A stretch of 64,000 bases of DNA from Phycisphaeraceae bacterium (GCA_007693965.1 RECQ01000036.1:1-64000); one strand, 5' to 3'. Numbered from the stretch's first letter, positions 1 to 8,906 are shown. Notes: a model not told the origin generated them from the sequence alone. Translations and numbers: made by a program.

Positions 1-1
1 G

Positions 2-517
2 CAGGAGGGCACCTACCCGCTCCCCGAGGCCCAGCTCGACCGCTTCATGATGAAGCTGAACGTGGGCTACTCGAAGCTCGACGAGCTGCTGACGATCGTG
101 GACAGAACCACCGGCGCGAAGACGCCCGCCGTCTCGCCGCAGATCGACGGCCCCGGCATCCTCGCGGCCCAGGCGCTGGTGCGTCAGGCGGTGATCGCGC
201 CGCACGTGAAGGAATACGCCGCGAGGCTGGTGCTGGCGACGCATCCCGAGGGCGCCCACGCGCCGCAGGTGGTGAACCGCTACGTCCGTGTCGGCGCCAG
301 CCCGCGCGCCGCCCAGGCGCTGGTGCTGGGCGCCAAGGTGCGGGCCCTGTGCGACGGCCGCTACCACGCGTCGTTCGGCGATGTGCGCGAAATCGCCGCC
401 CCGGTCCTGCGGCATCGCCTGGTGCTCAACTTCGAGGCGGAAGCGGACCGGGTGGTGCAGGATACCGTCGTGCGCGAGATCCTGGAAATGACGCCGACTG
501 AGCCGGTGGGGGTTTGA
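2..517 (+). CDS. MoxR-family AAA+ ATPase, C-terminal part (5' truncated by window edge)
   Basis: The reading frame is open from base 2 and begins with QEGTYPLPEAQLDRF, the conserved stretch following the sensor-1 region in MoxR ATPases. The rest is the helical lid domain, ending at a TGA at 515-517. MoxR proteins are AAA+ ATPases thought to act as chaperones that activate metal-binding VWA proteins. The next conserved genes downstream are a DUF58 protein and a BatA-like VWA membrane protein, the usual partners of this family, so one operon is likely. The junction with the DUF58 gene is interrupted by a repeat-bounded insert (522-1141). The Walker A and B motifs lie outside the window, so catalytic competence cannot be judged. 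Confidence 0.93.
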   Translation, partial: QEGTYPLPEAQLDRFMMKLNVGYSKLDELLTIVDRTTGAKTPAVSPQIDGPGILAAQALVRQAVIAPHVKEYAARLVLATHPEGAHAPQVVNRYVRVGASPRAAQALVLGAKVRALCDGRYHASFGDVREIAAPVLRHRLVLNFEAEADRVVQDTVVREILEMTPTEPVGV

Positions 518-521
518 AGAG

Positions 522-1141
522 TGAACTCAGAGGGCTCAGAGCGGCGCGGAGGGGATAACGCGGAGTGAGACGGAGTTTTTGAGTGAGACGGAGTTGGGAT
601 CTTGTGTGCTTTGGAGCGGACGCATGAAGACTGATTCACGGCACGATGGACGCGGGCGCCGGCCATTCTTCGAATTGCCCTCGGCGTGGGAAGCGCTCAC
701 CGGGAACGTCATCGGGGCGGCGATGGATGTGCATACAGCGCTCGGCCCCGGGCTTCTTGAGCGTCTGTACGAGGACGCCATGGCGCACGAGCTGGGCCTG
801 CGCGGCATCTCGTTCCAACGTCAGCTCGACGTCGTCATCCCCTACAAGTCGATCCAGCTCCGCGGCCAGCGTATCGATCTGATCGTGGAGAACCTCGTGG
901 TCGTGGAGCTGAAAGCCGTCGACGCCGTCGCAGACACCCACCTCGCCCAGCTCGTCAGCTTCATGCGCGCCTCAAACACACCGCTGGGCCTGCTCATCAA
1001 TTTCAACGTCGCAAGCCTTAAGAACGGCATCTACCGCCGCATCAACGAACGCGCCTTCCCGCCAGAAATCAGAATCCCGAAGTCCTTCACAACCCAACCC
1101 TTCTGACTCCGTCTCACTCCAAAACTCCGTCTCACTCCGCG
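522..1141. mobile_element. Repeat-bounded cassette carrying a GxxExxY gene
   Basis: A 36-bp arm at 559-594 and its reverse complement at 1106-1141 match at 35 of 36 positions and bracket one gene. Each arm is itself a tandem duplication of a unit containing GAGTGAGACGGAG. The left side also carries a second repeat (522-554) that recurs inverted at 2306-2338 with one mismatch in 33. The right arm begins inside the stop codon of the gene, and the cassette ends 22 bp before the DUF58 start codon. It sits between moxR and DUF58, genes normally adjacent. No target-site duplication is obvious. Calling it mobile is an inference from structure and position; no transposase is present. Confidence 0.6.
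624..1106 (+). CDS. GxxExxY protein (PD-(D/E)XK-like fold)
   Basis: This 160-residue protein has the family signature G43-x2-E46-x2-Y49 in GLLERLY, and a nuclease-like core with D85 (RIDLIVEN) followed by E95-L-K97. These resemble the PD-(D/E)XK arrangement, so metal-dependent nuclease activity is possible but unproven for the family. I chose the ATG at 624 because GGAGCGGA lies just upstream. The frame extends back to a TTG at 579, but that start lies inside the left inverted repeat. The gene is alone inside a repeat-bounded cassette between moxR and DUF58. It has no evident functional link with them, and a selfish or repeat-associated role is a guess. Confidence 0.85.
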   Translation: MKTDSRHDGRGRRPFFELPSAWEALTGNVIGAAMDVHTALGPGLLERLYEDAMAHELGLRGISFQRQLDVVIPYKSIQLRGQRIDLIVENLVVVELKAVDAVADTHLAQLVSFMRASNTPLGLLINFNVASLKNGIYRRINERAFPPEIRIPKSFTTQPF

Positions 1142-1163
1142 TTCCTTTCCCTGGCATTACCAA

Positions 1164-2144
1164 ATGCTCAAGACAACCACGACAACCCGCCCCCGCACGC
1201 TCGATGAACTGCTCGATCCGCGTCTGGTCTCGCGGCTGACGCAGCTCGATGTCTCCTCGCGCAAGGTCTTTGCGGGCAAGCTCAAGGGCGAGCGCCGCTC
1301 CAAGAAGCGCGGCGAGAGCGTCGAGTTCGCCGACCATCGGCCCTACGTCGTCGGCGACGATCTCCGCCACATCGACTGGAACATCTTCGGACGCCTCGAC
1401 CGGCTCTTCATCAAGCTCTTCCTCGAAGAAGAAGACCTCTCGCTGCACATCGTGCTCGACGCCTCCGCCTCGATGGACTGCGGCGAGCCTTCCAAATTCC
1501 TCTACGCACAGCGGCTCACGGCGGCGCTGGCGTACATCGGCCTTGTAAACCTCAACCGCGTGACGCTCACAGCGCTGGGCGCTGCTGCGGGCGGCGCGGG
1601 CGGCGATGGGGGTTCCGAGGGCGATGGCGGCCCGCCGCGCCCGGCGCCTGTGAGCGAGTCGGTCATCCGCAACCTCCGCGGCCGGCGGCGCGTGCACGAC
1701 ATGGGTCGCTGGCTCTGCTCGCTCACACCCGGCGCCGGCGCCGACTTCACCGAGGCCGCCAAGCGCATCGCACTCACCCGCACCGGCAAGGGCGTGATGA
1801 TCGTCATCAGCGATTTCTTCCTCAAGGAAGGGTACGAGCAGGGCCTGCGCTACCTGCTCGGCCGCGGCTACGACGTCTTCGCAATCCAGACGCTCAGCCC
1901 GCAGGAGATCGAGCCGTCGCTCGGGGGCGATCTGCGCCTGAAGGACATCGAAGACGGCGACCTCGCCGAAGTCACCATCAGCTCGGCGCTGCTGAAGCGC
2001 TACAAGGCCAACCTCAGCGCCTACTGCGACGAGCTCCGCGCCTTCTGCGCCCGGCGCGAGATCACACACATCACCGTCCAGACCGACACACCAGTGGACA
2101 CACTGGTCTTCGAATACCTGCGATCGAGGGGGCTGTTGCGATGA
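1164..2144 (+). CDS. DUF58 domain protein (VWA-like MoxR partner)
   Basis: The 326-residue protein contains the DUF58 hallmark around residues 43-85 (GERRSKKRGESVEFADHRPY, then GDDLRHIDWN and FGRLDRLFIKLF) followed by a VWA-like MIDAS motif D99-A-S-A-S-M. DUF58 proteins are encoded with MoxR ATPases and BatA-type proteins and are presumed clients or partners of the chaperone. A glycine-rich low-complexity insert lies at about residues 146-172. There is no transmembrane segment, so it is probably cytoplasmic. No clear Shine-Dalgarno precedes the ATG, and the right end of the GxxExxY cassette lies 22 bp upstream, so the native leader may have been displaced. Its stop overlaps an ATG at 2141 that opens a doubtful 73-codon frame. 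Confidence 0.93.
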   Translation: MLKTTTTTRPRTLDELLDPRLVSRLTQLDVSSRKVFAGKLKGERRSKKRGESVEFADHRPYVVGDDLRHIDWNIFGRLDRLFIKLFLEEEDLSLHIVLDASASMDCGEPSKFLYAQRLTAALAYIGLVNLNRVTLTALGAAAGGAGGDGGSEGDGGPPRPAPVSESVIRNLRGRRRVHDMGRWLCSLTPGAGADFTEAAKRIALTRTGKGVMIVISDFFLKEGYEQGLRYLLGRGYDVFAIQTLSPQEIEPSLGGDLRLKDIEDGDLAEVTISSALLKRYKANLSAYCDELRAFCARREITHITVQTDTPVDTLVFEYLRSRGLLR

Positions 2145-2150
2145 GAGCGA

Positions 2151-2341
2151 TTGAACACAGAGTGCGCGGAGGCGCGCAGAGAGGGAATTGGAATGGCATC
2201 ATGTGTGATGCGAACCGATTCGAAATTTCAACCGCATGCATTGCGATCGTTGCAACTGGCGCCCAGGCGCCGACGGCCTTCCGACTCCCACTGAACACAA
2301 TCTCCCCCCTCCGCGCCTCTCTGAGCCCTCTGAGTTCATCC
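2151..2341. repeat. Element with imperfect inverted ends between DUF58 and batA
   Basis: The 214-bp gap between two normally adjacent genes begins with TTGAACACAGAGTGCGCGG and ends with the reverse complement of a similar word, GAACTCAGAGGGCTCAGAG. The right end (2306-2338, read on the minus strand) matches 522-554 at 32 of 33 positions, so the same repeat family flanks both inserts in this cluster. A 73-codon frame (2141-2362) runs through it but has no recognisable protein features. It may be a non-autonomous relative of the GxxExxY cassette; that is an inference. Confidence 0.5.
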
Positions 2342-2358
2342 CCCCGAACGAGTGAAGC

Positions 2359-4401
2359 ATGACCTGGCTCTCTCCCATCCTGGCCGGCGCCGCAGCAGCG
2401 ATCGCGATCCCTGCGCTGCTCATTCTCTACTTCCTCAAGCTGCGCCGGCGCGACATCGAGGTCTCGACGACGCTGCTGTGGCAGAAGTCGATCCAGGATC
2501 TCCAGGCCAACGCGCCCTTCCAGAAGCTGCGCCGGAACATTCTGCTGCTGCTCCAGCTCCTCGTGCTTGCAGCGGCGATCCTGGCGCTGGCCCAGCCCGA
2601 GATCGATATGGGCGTCGGCGATGGGCAGCGGTTCGTGCTGCTGATCGACCGCTCCGCCAGCATGTCCGCGCGCGACGAGACGGACAGCCGCGGCAATCCC
2701 GTCACGCGGCTCGAGAAGGCGAAGCAGGAGGCGATCCGCTTCGTGGACACCATGCGCGAGCCCGGCCTCTTCGCGCGCGACCGGCGCGATGAGGCCATGA
2801 TCATCGCCTTCGACACCGGCGCCGAGGTGGTGCAGACGTTCACGGGCGACAAGCGCCGGCTTCGCACCGTGATCGAATCGATCGAGCCGACCGACGCCCC
2901 TGCGCGGTTTGAGGAGGCCGCCCGGCTGGCAGGGGCGCACGCCGTCACCGTCTTCATGGAAGCGGTGGGGCTTGTCACCGAAGCGGGCGACCCGATGTAC
3001 ATCTGGTCCGATGGAGGCTTCCCGGATGCTGATCGTGTGAGCGTCGATCCCTCGACGCCGGTGCACTACCGCTCCGTCGGCGCAGCCGATTCGGTGAACT
3101 TCGGCGTCACTGCGTTTCATGCGGAGCGCGCCTTCGATGCGCCGGAGCGCGTCTCGGTCTTTGTCGGCGTTCAGCGAGTCGGCGCTGCAGGCGGGGGCGG
3201 CGAGGTCGATGTCGAGTTCGCGGTCGACGGACTGGTCAGCGCTGTGCGCACGGTCCGTTTCCCCGAGACGGGCTCCGATGCGCCCGCGTCCGAGATCGAG
3301 GCGCCGCGGCCGTCCGGCGTCGTATTCCGCCTTGACCGGCTCGAGGCCGCGACGCTGCGTGTGCGGCTGCTGGGACAGGATGCGTTGGCGTCGGACGACA
3401 CCGCGTGGCTGCTTCTGCCTCCGGCGCGCCGGCTGTCCGCGCTGTATGTCGCCGAGCGCGAGTCGATGCTGCTCGAAGCCGTCGAGGCCCAGGAGTTGTC
3501 GCGGCTGGTCTCGGCGTCGCCGCAGCAGTTCCAGCGCATGGCCGATGATGGCCGGCTGGCTGAATTCGATGTCATCATCCTCGACGACTGGGCGCCGCAG
3601 ACAGCGCTGCCCCGGGGCCGCTATCTGATCTTCGGCGCCGAAGCGCAGGGATTGAGGGGCCTTGAAGGGATGGGCGAGCGGGTTGAAGATCCCCGAATCG
3701 TGATCGACTGGCGGCGTGATCACCCCGCTCTCCGCGGCGTGAGCTTTGACAATCTCTACATCGCGTCGTCATCCACACTGCAGCTCGGCGAAAGCGCCGT
3801 AACACTCGCCGAGTCGGATCGGGGGCCGGCGATCGTCGAAGTGGGCGACTCGGGCGCGCGGGCCATCGTGACCAATTTCGCTGTGTTGGACACGAACTGG
3901 ATCTGGGATCACAACCTCGTCATATTTCTCGGCACGGCAATTCGTCATCTGGCGGGAGACGGCGCCGCATTTGCGCATGAGCGGCTGACTCCCGGCGCTG
4001 TCCTCAGCACGCGACTTCCGCCCGGCGCAAGCGATGTCGAACTCACGCTCCCCGGCGCCGAGCGCATCAGCCTGACGCCGAGCGCGGACGGACTGGTGAA
4101 TTACGGCCCCATCCGGCGCATCGGCCTGCACCGGTTGCGCTGGACGGGCGTCCCCGGAGAGGCGGATCAGGTCGTCGATGGTCGCCCGCAGCGAACGATG
4201 GCCGCGAATCTGCTTGACCCCTATGAGTCTGACATCCGCCCCGTCGAGCGGCTTGAGCTGGCGACGCGCGACATCGAGTCGGCGCCGGGCGAGGCCGGCC
4301 CGGCGCTGGCGGCCCGCAGCCTGTGGCCGTGGCTCATACTCGCGGCGCTGGGCGTGATCCTGCTGGAGTGGTTCGTTTACAACCGCAAGGTGCATGTGTA
4401 G
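2359..4401 (+). CDS. BatA-like VWA-domain membrane protein
   Basis: The 680-residue protein starts with the BatA-type N-terminal module: a membrane segment at about 5-26, the basic KLRRRDIEVSTTLLW stretch, and a second membrane segment at about 59-79. A VWA domain follows from about 91, with the MIDAS motif D97-R-S-A-S in FVLLIDRSASM. The C-terminus has a third hydrophobic segment (LWPWLILAALGVILLEW) and a short basic tail. Family members are membrane-anchored metal-dependent adhesion-domain proteins in MoxR operons, linked to envelope stress or aerotolerance, but the molecular role is not established. It is the third gene of the moxR-DUF58 group. The middle part (about 230-650) is less conserved and resembles the ligand-binding and glutamine-amidotransferase-like regions common in planctomycete homologues. 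Confidence 0.9.
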   Translation: MTWLSPILAGAAAAIAIPALLILYFLKLRRRDIEVSTTLLWQKSIQDLQANAPFQKLRRNILLLLQLLVLAAAILALAQPEIDMGVGDGQRFVLLIDRSASMSARDETDSRGNPVTRLEKAKQEAIRFVDTMREPGLFARDRRDEAMIIAFDTGAEVVQTFTGDKRRLRTVIESIEPTDAPARFEEAARLAGAHAVTVFMEAVGLVTEAGDPMYIWSDGGFPDADRVSVDPSTPVHYRSVGAADSVNFGVTAFHAERAFDAPERVSVFVGVQRVGAAGGGGEVDVEFAVDGLVSAVRTVRFPETGSDAPASEIEAPRPSGVVFRLDRLEAATLRVRLLGQDALASDDTAWLLLPPARRLSALYVAERESMLLEAVEAQELSRLVSASPQQFQRMADDGRLAEFDVIILDDWAPQTALPRGRYLIFGAEAQGLRGLEGMGERVEDPRIVIDWRRDHPALRGVSFDNLYIASSSTLQLGESAVTLAESDRGPAIVEVGDSGARAIVTNFAVLDTNWIWDHNLVIFLGTAIRHLAGDGAAFAHERLTPGAVLSTRLPPGASDVELTLPGAERISLTPSADGLVNYGPIRRIGLHRLRWTGVPGEADQVVDGRPQRTMAANLLDPYESDIRPVERLELATRDIESAPGEAGPALAARSLWPWLILAALGVILLEWFVYNRKVHV

Positions 4402-4432
4402 ATCGATGCGCGCTGCGGGGGCGCGTGGTGCA

Positions 4433-4467
4433 GGGAATCCCTCGCTCGCGCTTCGGGCTCGTGATTC
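4433..4467. repeat. Dispersed planctomycete-type repeat, single copy
   Basis: The word CCTCGCTCGCGCTTCGGGCT followed by CGTG lies in the 69-bp gap between the convergent batA and amidohydrolase genes. From memory, close variants of CACGAGCCCGAAGCGCGAGC are scattered through planctomycete genomes. Only one copy is visible here, so its repeat nature rests on that recollection and not on this window. Confidence 0.3.
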
Positions 4468-4470
4468 GGT

Positions 4471-6558
4471 TCAACGCTCCAGTGTCGCCACGATCGTGCC
4501 GAAGGGCATGCGCAGCTCGATGTGAAGCGGCAGATGCGTCTCCCGGTCCGTCCACACCGTGGCGTGGAACTCGCCGATCGGCAGCGTGGAGACGGACATA
4601 TAGACATGCGCCGGCGGCGCCGCCTCGTCGGCGTTGGGCGGACGCCGGTCCTCCTCGCGCGTGATCGTGGTGGGCGTGAGCGCGATGCGCCAGTCCGGGA
4701 AGCCGAAGCCCGCCGCCTGCAATTCGCGCGTCTCGCCCGGCGCCAGCCCGAGCGCGGGCAGCACAAAGTAGTCCGCGATGTAGGTCGGCGGGCTGATGAA
4801 GTGCCGATCGGGCAGCGGCGTGCGCTGCTCGGGCAGCGGCTCGCCGTCGCGGGCGGCGCGGGCGATCACGGCGCCGTCCTCCACCACATACTCCGCCTCG
4901 ACCGGGACCTGCGTGAGCTGACGCCAGGTTGCGCGGCGGAATCCGCCATCCGCATCGAGCTCGGTCGTGATGTAGGTGGGTGACTGGGCGCCGCCGACAG
5001 GCCGCAGGTGGGCGTGGATTGTGGAGGCGCCGTCCTGCGAGCGCACGATGGCGAACTCCTCGGTTCCTGCGTCCCACTGCTCATAGCGGAGCGTGTATAC
5101 GCCATGATGAATCGCCAGGTCGCGCAGCGGGCCGATCAGGTCGTCATCGTCGCCGGTGGGCTCCGTGCTCTCGACCAGCCGGGCCACGTCCTCCATCATC
5201 TCGTCGAGCGCAGCGCGATCGAAGTATTCGCCGCGAAGGAAGACAGCCTCGATCTCGGCCGCGTGCGTGATGTCGTCGAGCGGATTCCCGCGCACCAGCG
5301 CCAGCGACGCGACCTTGCCGACTTCGACGGTTCCCAGCCGGTCGTCCACAGCGCAGAAGCGCGCAGGGACGATCGTCGCGGCCCGGAGGATGTCCGGCGC
5401 GGGCACGCCGGCGCGCGCGAACATCGCCATCTCCTCGTGCACCGAGGAGCCGGGGAAGACAAAGGCGTTGGCCAGGTCGCTGCCGATCATCAGCGGCGCC
5501 CCCAGCGCGTGCAGCTCTCCCAGGACCTCCAGCATCGGCGCCACCATCTCCGCGGCGGTGCGGCTGAAGTTCTCGTACTGCGGCCCGGTCCAGAACTGTC
5601 GCGAAGAGTGGGAGATGTAGCGCATCCGCGGATCGTCCAGCGCGTCCCCGCCGGCGATGCTTCCGATGCCGCTGATCACCACGATCGTCGGGCACTGCAT
5701 CACGCCCGACTCGGCGATGGGGCGGAGCGCTTCGCGCAGCTCATCGCGATCGACCTCGTCGAGCTGGAACCAGCCGGTCATAGGCCCGAACATCCCGCCG
5801 CGGCCATCCCCGTCGCCGGCCAGCTCGCGGATCAGTCCGGCGATTCCGTCGAGGTGCTCGATGCAGTCCTGTCCGGCCCGGATCGCTTCCTGCAGCGTCA
5901 TCGAGCCCGGCACGTGCCCGGTCACCGTGAGACCGCGTCGCTTCGCCTCCTCCACCGCCGCGGCGTACACATCGGGCTTGAGCAGCGAATACACCTTGAT
6001 CTGATCGACCCCCGCCTCCGCGAGCCGGCGCACCGCGTCGCGCGCCTCCTCGGGCGTGTCGCACGCCTCCGAGAAGGGCCACACCGGCGGCGAGCCGTCG
6101 ATGATGGCGCCCGTCGCGATGATCTCGGGCGACAGAATCTCGCCCGCCGCCGCCCGGCGACGCAGGTCGAGAATCATCTCTGTGGCGGCGCCGGTGTCGC
6201 GCACGCAGGTCACGCCGTGCGCGACGAGCATCGGTGGGTACGCCTCCGGATCGGCCGAAAGGTGCACGTGCGCATCGAAGAGGCCGGGCATCAGGTACAG
6301 CCCGGCGCCGTCGATGACCACCTGCCCCTCGGCGCCCATACCGGGACGGCCCGCGGGCAGGATCGAGGCGATTCGTTCTCCGTCGATCAGCACGTCGCGT
6401 CCACGCACGATCCGCCCCGCTTCGACATCCACGATGGCGACGTCGCGGATGATCTTCTGCCGCGGCGCCTCGGCGAGCGCCGCCGGAGAAGATGCAATGC
6501 AGGCGAGCACGGCGAGTGAGGCGACAGCCACTTGGGTCGCATGACGCAGTATGAACAT
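4471..6558 (-). CDS. Exported amidohydrolase-family metal-dependent hydrolase
   Basis: The 695-residue protein begins with a signal peptide (MFILRHATQVAVASLAVLAC, cleavage likely after ALA before EAPRQK), so it is exported; the VLAC stretch could alternatively be a weak lipobox. The amidohydrolase barrel shows the metal-binding HxH in FDAHVHLS, further histidines in VTGHVPG and EHLDG, and the aspartate in MIGSDLA. This pattern fits imidazolonepropionase/prolidase-like enzymes, but the substrate is unknown. The last 220 or so residues form an extra domain with no clear family. The start is the ATG at 6558, preceded by AGGAAGGGG; an upstream in-frame ATG at 6582 lacks a site. It is convergent with batA. 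Confidence 0.85.
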   Translation of the reverse strand: MFILRHATQVAVASLAVLACIASSPAALAEAPRQKIIRDVAIVDVEAGRIVRGRDVLIDGERIASILPAGRPGMGAEGQVVIDGAGLYLMPGLFDAHVHLSADPEAYPPMLVAHGVTCVRDTGAATEMILDLRRRAAAGEILSPEIIATGAIIDGSPPVWPFSEACDTPEEARDAVRRLAEAGVDQIKVYSLLKPDVYAAAVEEAKRRGLTVTGHVPGSMTLQEAIRAGQDCIEHLDGIAGLIRELAGDGDGRGGMFGPMTGWFQLDEVDRDELREALRPIAESGVMQCPTIVVISGIGSIAGGDALDDPRMRYISHSSRQFWTGPQYENFSRTAAEMVAPMLEVLGELHALGAPLMIGSDLANAFVFPGSSVHEEMAMFARAGVPAPDILRAATIVPARFCAVDDRLGTVEVGKVASLALVRGNPLDDITHAAEIEAVFLRGEYFDRAALDEMMEDVARLVESTEPTGDDDDLIGPLRDLAIHHGVYTLRYEQWDAGTEEFAIVRSQDGASTIHAHLRPVGGAQSPTYITTELDADGGFRRATWRQLTQVPVEAEYVVEDGAVIARAARDGEPLPEQRTPLPDRHFISPPTYIADYFVLPALGLAPGETRELQAAGFGFPDWRIALTPTTITREEDRRPPNADEAAPPAHVYMSVSTLPIGEFHATVWTDRETHLPLHIELRMPFGTIVATLER

Positions 6559-6686
6559 GACAATTCCCCTTCCTGACAACATCGCGCGAGCGCGCAGTCC
6601 GACCGTCAGGGTATATGGGAATCGAGACCCACGGGTTTCAGGAGCCGCGGCGGCGCCATCTCAGAGCCCCGGAGGCGTCGCCTGAA

Positions 6687-8369
6687 CTACTCCACGCGCA
6701 CCACCACCAGCGTCGTGTCGTCCAGCTTCGGGCTCAGGCCGGCGAAGCGGCGCATCTCCCAGAGGACGTGGTTGGCGATGAGCGTGGCGGGCGCCTCGGG
6801 CTCGAGGCCGAGGATGTCGAGCAGCGCCCTGCGGACACGCGGCTTGCCGAAGCGCTCGCCATCGAAGTTCATCGCATCGGGCAGACCGTCGGTGAAGGCC
6901 AGCAGCACATCGCCGCTCTGCAGGTCGAAGCTGGCCCGCTGGTAGCGCTGCGACGGGTCCACCCCCACCACCATGCCGCCGGTGCTGAGCTCGGCGATGT
7001 TGGCGTCTGTCGGCGCGCCGCTGACGGGCCGATGCACCACCAGCGGCGGCTCGTGGCCGGCGTTGCAGTAGGTCATGCGGCGCGACGCCGGATCGATCAC
7101 GCCGTAGAAGAGCGTGGCGAACTCGTTGTCCATCGTGTCGCGGCACAGGGCGCGATTGGTCAGCGAGATCACATCGTCCATGTCGTAGATGTCATTGGCA
7201 TGGGCCCGCAGCGTGGCGCGGACGTGCGACATCAGAAGCGCCGCAGCCATGCCCTTCCCGACCACATCGCCGACCACCAGGCCCAGGTGCCCGCCCAGAT
7301 CGAACAGGTCGTAAAAATCGCCGCCGAGTTCGAAGCTGGGCGCATAGCGGGCGGCGATATCGAGGCCGGGCGGATCCGGAATCTTCCCCGGCAGCATGCG
7401 CCGCTGCACATCCGCCGCGAGCTTCACCTGCACCGCAACGCGTTCGCTCTCGGCCTGGGCTTCGAGCAGACGCCCGTTGGCCACCGCCGCCGCAAGCTGC
7501 TGACCGATCGACTGCAACAGCCCGCGTTCCCACTGCGAAAACTGGCGCGGCCCGCGCGTGTACAGCGACATCACCCCCACCGGCTTGCCGCGGAAAATCA
7601 GCCCCACGCACACCATGGATCGCAGGCCCGCGCCCTCCAGGCCCCGGCGAAGCCCGCCGGGACACCCGCAGGCCACATCCTCGACGCACACCACCTCACC
7701 AGCGGCGGCGGCTCGATCCAGGGCCGCTTCGCAGGGCGCCTCGCAGGGCTCCTGCCCGCTCTCACCGAGCCCGACGCTGGCGCGGACGCGCAGGCCGTGG
7801 CCGTCGTCATCTTCGTAGAGACGCACAGCGCCGGCGTCGGCCTCGAGCACTTCGATGGCTGATCGCAGTCCGGCGTCGAGCATGGCGTCCACGCCACCCG
7901 CGCCGACGAGGAGCGATGAGAGCCGGTAGAGCGCCTGCAGCTCCTCAGCCCGCTGGCGCTGGGCGACCTCGCGGTCGCACGCCTCGCTGACTGTCTGGGC
8001 CAGATGGCGGATCATGCGCCGGAAGACATCCGGCTCCCCCCCGGCGCCGATCGCGTCAAAGCCGGGAGGCGCGGGCATGACGATCGCGCCGATCTGCTGC
8101 GACGCCGCCACCAGCGGCGCCACGAACTCGACGGAGGCGCCGGTGGCGACGGCGCCATCCGGGTCAGTGCGCCTCAAGGCGCTGCTTGTTTCATCCTCAT
8201 CCTCTTCCGTGCGGTAGACCAGCCGACCGTTGCGCAGCCCCACGATGTCGCGCCCGCGGACATCGCGCACGAAAACCGGGGCATCCGCGACCGAGCTGAA
8301 GAGCTCGCACAGACGGAAGAGCGACCCGTCGGTGATGAAATCCGTGATGGAGAGAGACCGGGGCTTCAT
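6687..8369 (-). CDS. PocR-like/GAF sensor with PP2C (SpoIIE-type) phosphatase
   Basis: The 560-residue protein has three parts. Residues 1 to about 130 resemble a PocR-type ligand-binding domain (ITDFITDGSLFRLCELFSS). A GAF domain follows at about 140-310 (LYRLSSLLVGAGGVD to the helix ending AAAVANGRL). A C-terminal SpoIIE-type PP2C domain has the metal-binding pattern GGDFYDLF, VVGDVVGKGMAAA, NAGHEPPLV and AFTDGLPDAMN. Such enzymes dephosphorylate anti-sigma-factor antagonists in partner-switching pathways. No cognate kinase or antagonist gene is nearby, so the target is unknown. The start has no Shine-Dalgarno but has TACCAT nine bases upstream, compatible with a leaderless transcript. Confidence 0.9.
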   Translation of the reverse strand: MKPRSLSITDFITDGSLFRLCELFSSVADAPVFVRDVRGRDIVGLRNGRLVYRTEEDEDETSSALRRTDPDGAVATGASVEFVAPLVAASQQIGAIVMPAPPGFDAIGAGGEPDVFRRMIRHLAQTVSEACDREVAQRQRAEELQALYRLSSLLVGAGGVDAMLDAGLRSAIEVLEADAGAVRLYEDDDGHGLRVRASVGLGESGQEPCEAPCEAALDRAAAAGEVVCVEDVACGCPGGLRRGLEGAGLRSMVCVGLIFRGKPVGVMSLYTRGPRQFSQWERGLLQSIGQQLAAAVANGRLLEAQAESERVAVQVKLAADVQRRMLPGKIPDPPGLDIAARYAPSFELGGDFYDLFDLGGHLGLVVGDVVGKGMAAALLMSHVRATLRAHANDIYDMDDVISLTNRALCRDTMDNEFATLFYGVIDPASRRMTYCNAGHEPPLVVHRPVSGAPTDANIAELSTGGMVVGVDPSQRYQRASFDLQSGDVLLAFTDGLPDAMNFDGERFGKPRVRRALLDILGLEPEAPATLIANHVLWEMRRFAGLSPKLDDTTLVVVRVE

Positions 8370-8589
8370 GGGCCGGGGATGGTATGCACGTGATTGGCCT
8401 ATGGGTTTCGAAGCGCACCATGTTGTTCGTATGAAGTATCCGAAATCAGGTGCTCAGCCAGGCTCATTGGATCCAAATAACCTCTGAATTCCAAGCACAA
8501 TCACGCAGGGTGTGGGCAACCAGACGTTCCCCGCCAATAGCTGCGGGATCCGGAAAATCTTCAGTCATGCAACGCCGCGACCGCGAAGT

Positions 8590-8868
8590 TCAATGCCGCC
8601 GCCAGAAAGTCCCGGAGCCGCAGCTCCAGGCGGACTCCTTGATGGCGTCCTCGATCTGGCCCTCGTGCTTCGCCCGTGCACCCCGCAGCGACTGCATCGC
8701 GTCGCGGGCCATTTCGAATGCCTCGGGGATCGACTTCGCCTGGGTGTGGACCTCTGGGTCCAGAGGCGTGCTGACGGCGTACCAGCCGTCGCCCGCATCC
8801 TCCAGATGCAGAACAAGCTCACCATCGCTGACGATGTAGGTCGTTCCGTTGGCGCCATGATCGCTCAT
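8590..8868 (-). CDS. Small HicB-like protein
   Basis: This 92-residue protein has the HicB-like partial RNase-H fold pattern: a short beta segment ELVLHLEDAGDGWYAVSTPL, then a helix SIPEAFEMARDAMQSL. HicB proteins are usually antitoxins paired with a HicA mRNA interferase, but no HicA-like gene (short, with a GSH motif) is adjacent. It may therefore be an orphan or have another role. I prefer the ATG at 8868, with AGGA about nine bases upstream, over the ATG at 8877, which abuts the AGG. It lies 38 bp downstream of the TPR gene on the same strand and may be cotranscribed. The C-terminal 25 residues are not conserved-looking. Confidence 0.5.
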   Translation of the reverse strand: MSDHGANGTTYIVSDGELVLHLEDAGDGWYAVSTPLDPEVHTQAKSIPEAFEMARDAMQSLRGARAKHEGQIEDAIKESAWSCGSGTFWRRH

Positions 8869-8906
8869 TCGCGCCATCCTGCCACTGGAATTCGAATCCG
8901 CACACG

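Noticed and set aside
2141-2362. 73-codon ORF overlapping the DUF58 stop
   Set aside because: It runs through a repeat-bounded gap with no protein-like features; the flanking repeats explain it better.
4433-4467. Intrinsic terminator between batA and the amidohydrolase gene
   Set aside because: No stable hairpin followed by T-run; a dispersed word is the only pattern.
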